From assembly GCF_000721705.1 (NCBI RefSeq), contig NZ_JOJL01000014.1, positions 1 to 64,000 on the forward strand: DNA of 64,000 nt, read 5' to 3'. This document shows positions 63,830 through 64,000 of this stretch, one piece after another. The first letter of the stretch is position 1. Each line of letters opens with the position of its first letter. Origin of the DNA: Actinoplanes subtropicus. Its GTDB lineage: Bacteria > Actinomycetota > Actinomycetes > Mycobacteriales > Micromonosporaceae. A program made the position numbers and the translations under genes. Below the pieces are notes generated by a model that had not been told where the DNA came from, ran no database searches, and saw nothing but the letters and a program-made list of their open reading frames with translations.

Positions 63830-64000
63830 TTTATCTTCCAACCGCTCGCCCGGCACCGGCCGAGCTGATCCGGACCGCCAGCCGATGATCGCGACCGCGA
63901 GCAGCGACACGCCGAAGACGGCGAAACAGATCGTGTAGGCGGCCGGTGCCGGCCAGGTTCGTGCCGAGCGTGCCGCCGACCGTACGCATGATGGTGTTGA
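63830..64000 (-). pseudogene. 3' remnant of an MFS drug-type transporter, at the window edge
   Basis: Reading leftwards from the window edge, one frame gives NTIMRTVGGTLGTNLAGTG, the conserved loop of EmrB/QacA-type transporters. The sequence then continues in a different frame as AYTICFAVFGVSLLAVAIIGWRSG, which resembles the final helix of the same family. The residues normally between these blocks are missing. No proper stop follows in the second frame until well inside the SRPBCC gene. A deletion with frame change explains this. The 5' part lies outside the window. Confidence 0.5.

Overview
The window is very GC-rich actinomycete DNA. It combines many secreted glycoside hydrolases carrying ricin-B (CBM13) or CBM2 modules, frequent GTG starts, ATGA/GTGA overlaps inside operons, a GlnR-like nitrogen box, and ROK, LacI-type and GntR control. 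Together these suggest Micromonosporaceae, probably Actinoplanes-like; the family placement is inference from style, not from a marker gene. No tRNA, rRNA, CRISPR array, integrase or intact insertion sequence was recognised.

Layout. 1-5.9 kb is a plant-polysaccharide block: the 3' end of a GH10 xylanase with CBM2, a clan GH-A hydrolase, and a GH54 arabinofuranosidase followed by a GH5 enzyme in one operon. The last three all end in ricin-B domains, and LacI-like operators lie upstream. 5.9-14.2 kb is signalling: two diguanylate cyclases (one membrane-bound, one with TPR-like repeats), a GH42 remnant, a wrecked histidine kinase next to an intact NarL-type response regulator, and a 1015-residue CHAT protease. 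14.3-17.4 kb is a secreted GH30 enzyme and a convergent ROK repressor that share an upstream 12-base motif.

17.5-30.3 kb is an amino-alcohol/diol catabolic locus. It has an APC permease, a class-III PLP enzyme, a short ALDH-like protein, an APH-fold kinase, an SDR and a GntR regulator. Facing these is a second operon: eutB-eutC, a fused large+medium subunit B12-dependent diol dehydratase, its small subunit and its reactivase. No microcompartment shell gene is present. The gene content predicts two independent routes from ethanolamine (or aminopropanol) to an aldehyde: kinase plus phospho-lyase, and EutBC.

30.6-34.3 kb is a translationally coupled pair, a secreted PI-PLC-like protein and a GH92 alpha-mannosidase. 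34.3-40 kb holds an RsbW-like kinase, a methyltransferase, a zinc alcohol dehydrogenase with an SRPBCC partner, an HdeD-like membrane protein and several decayed gene pieces. 40.1-45 kb has three secreted proteins: a CBM6/35-like plus DUF1080 protein, a parallel beta-helix protein and an unknown.

45.3-53.3 kb is a nitrogen-scavenging operon: urtABCDE for urea import, an NCS1 permease and two adjacent TetR regulators, behind a GlnR-like box. 53.5-63.1 kb holds two divergent import operons. One is a flavin reductase, a polar amino-acid-type ABC importer and an LLM flavin monooxygenase; the other is a peptide-type ABC importer with a fused double ATPase. This resembles organosulfur scavenging. 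The window ends with a second SRPBCC gene and the remains of an MFS transporter.
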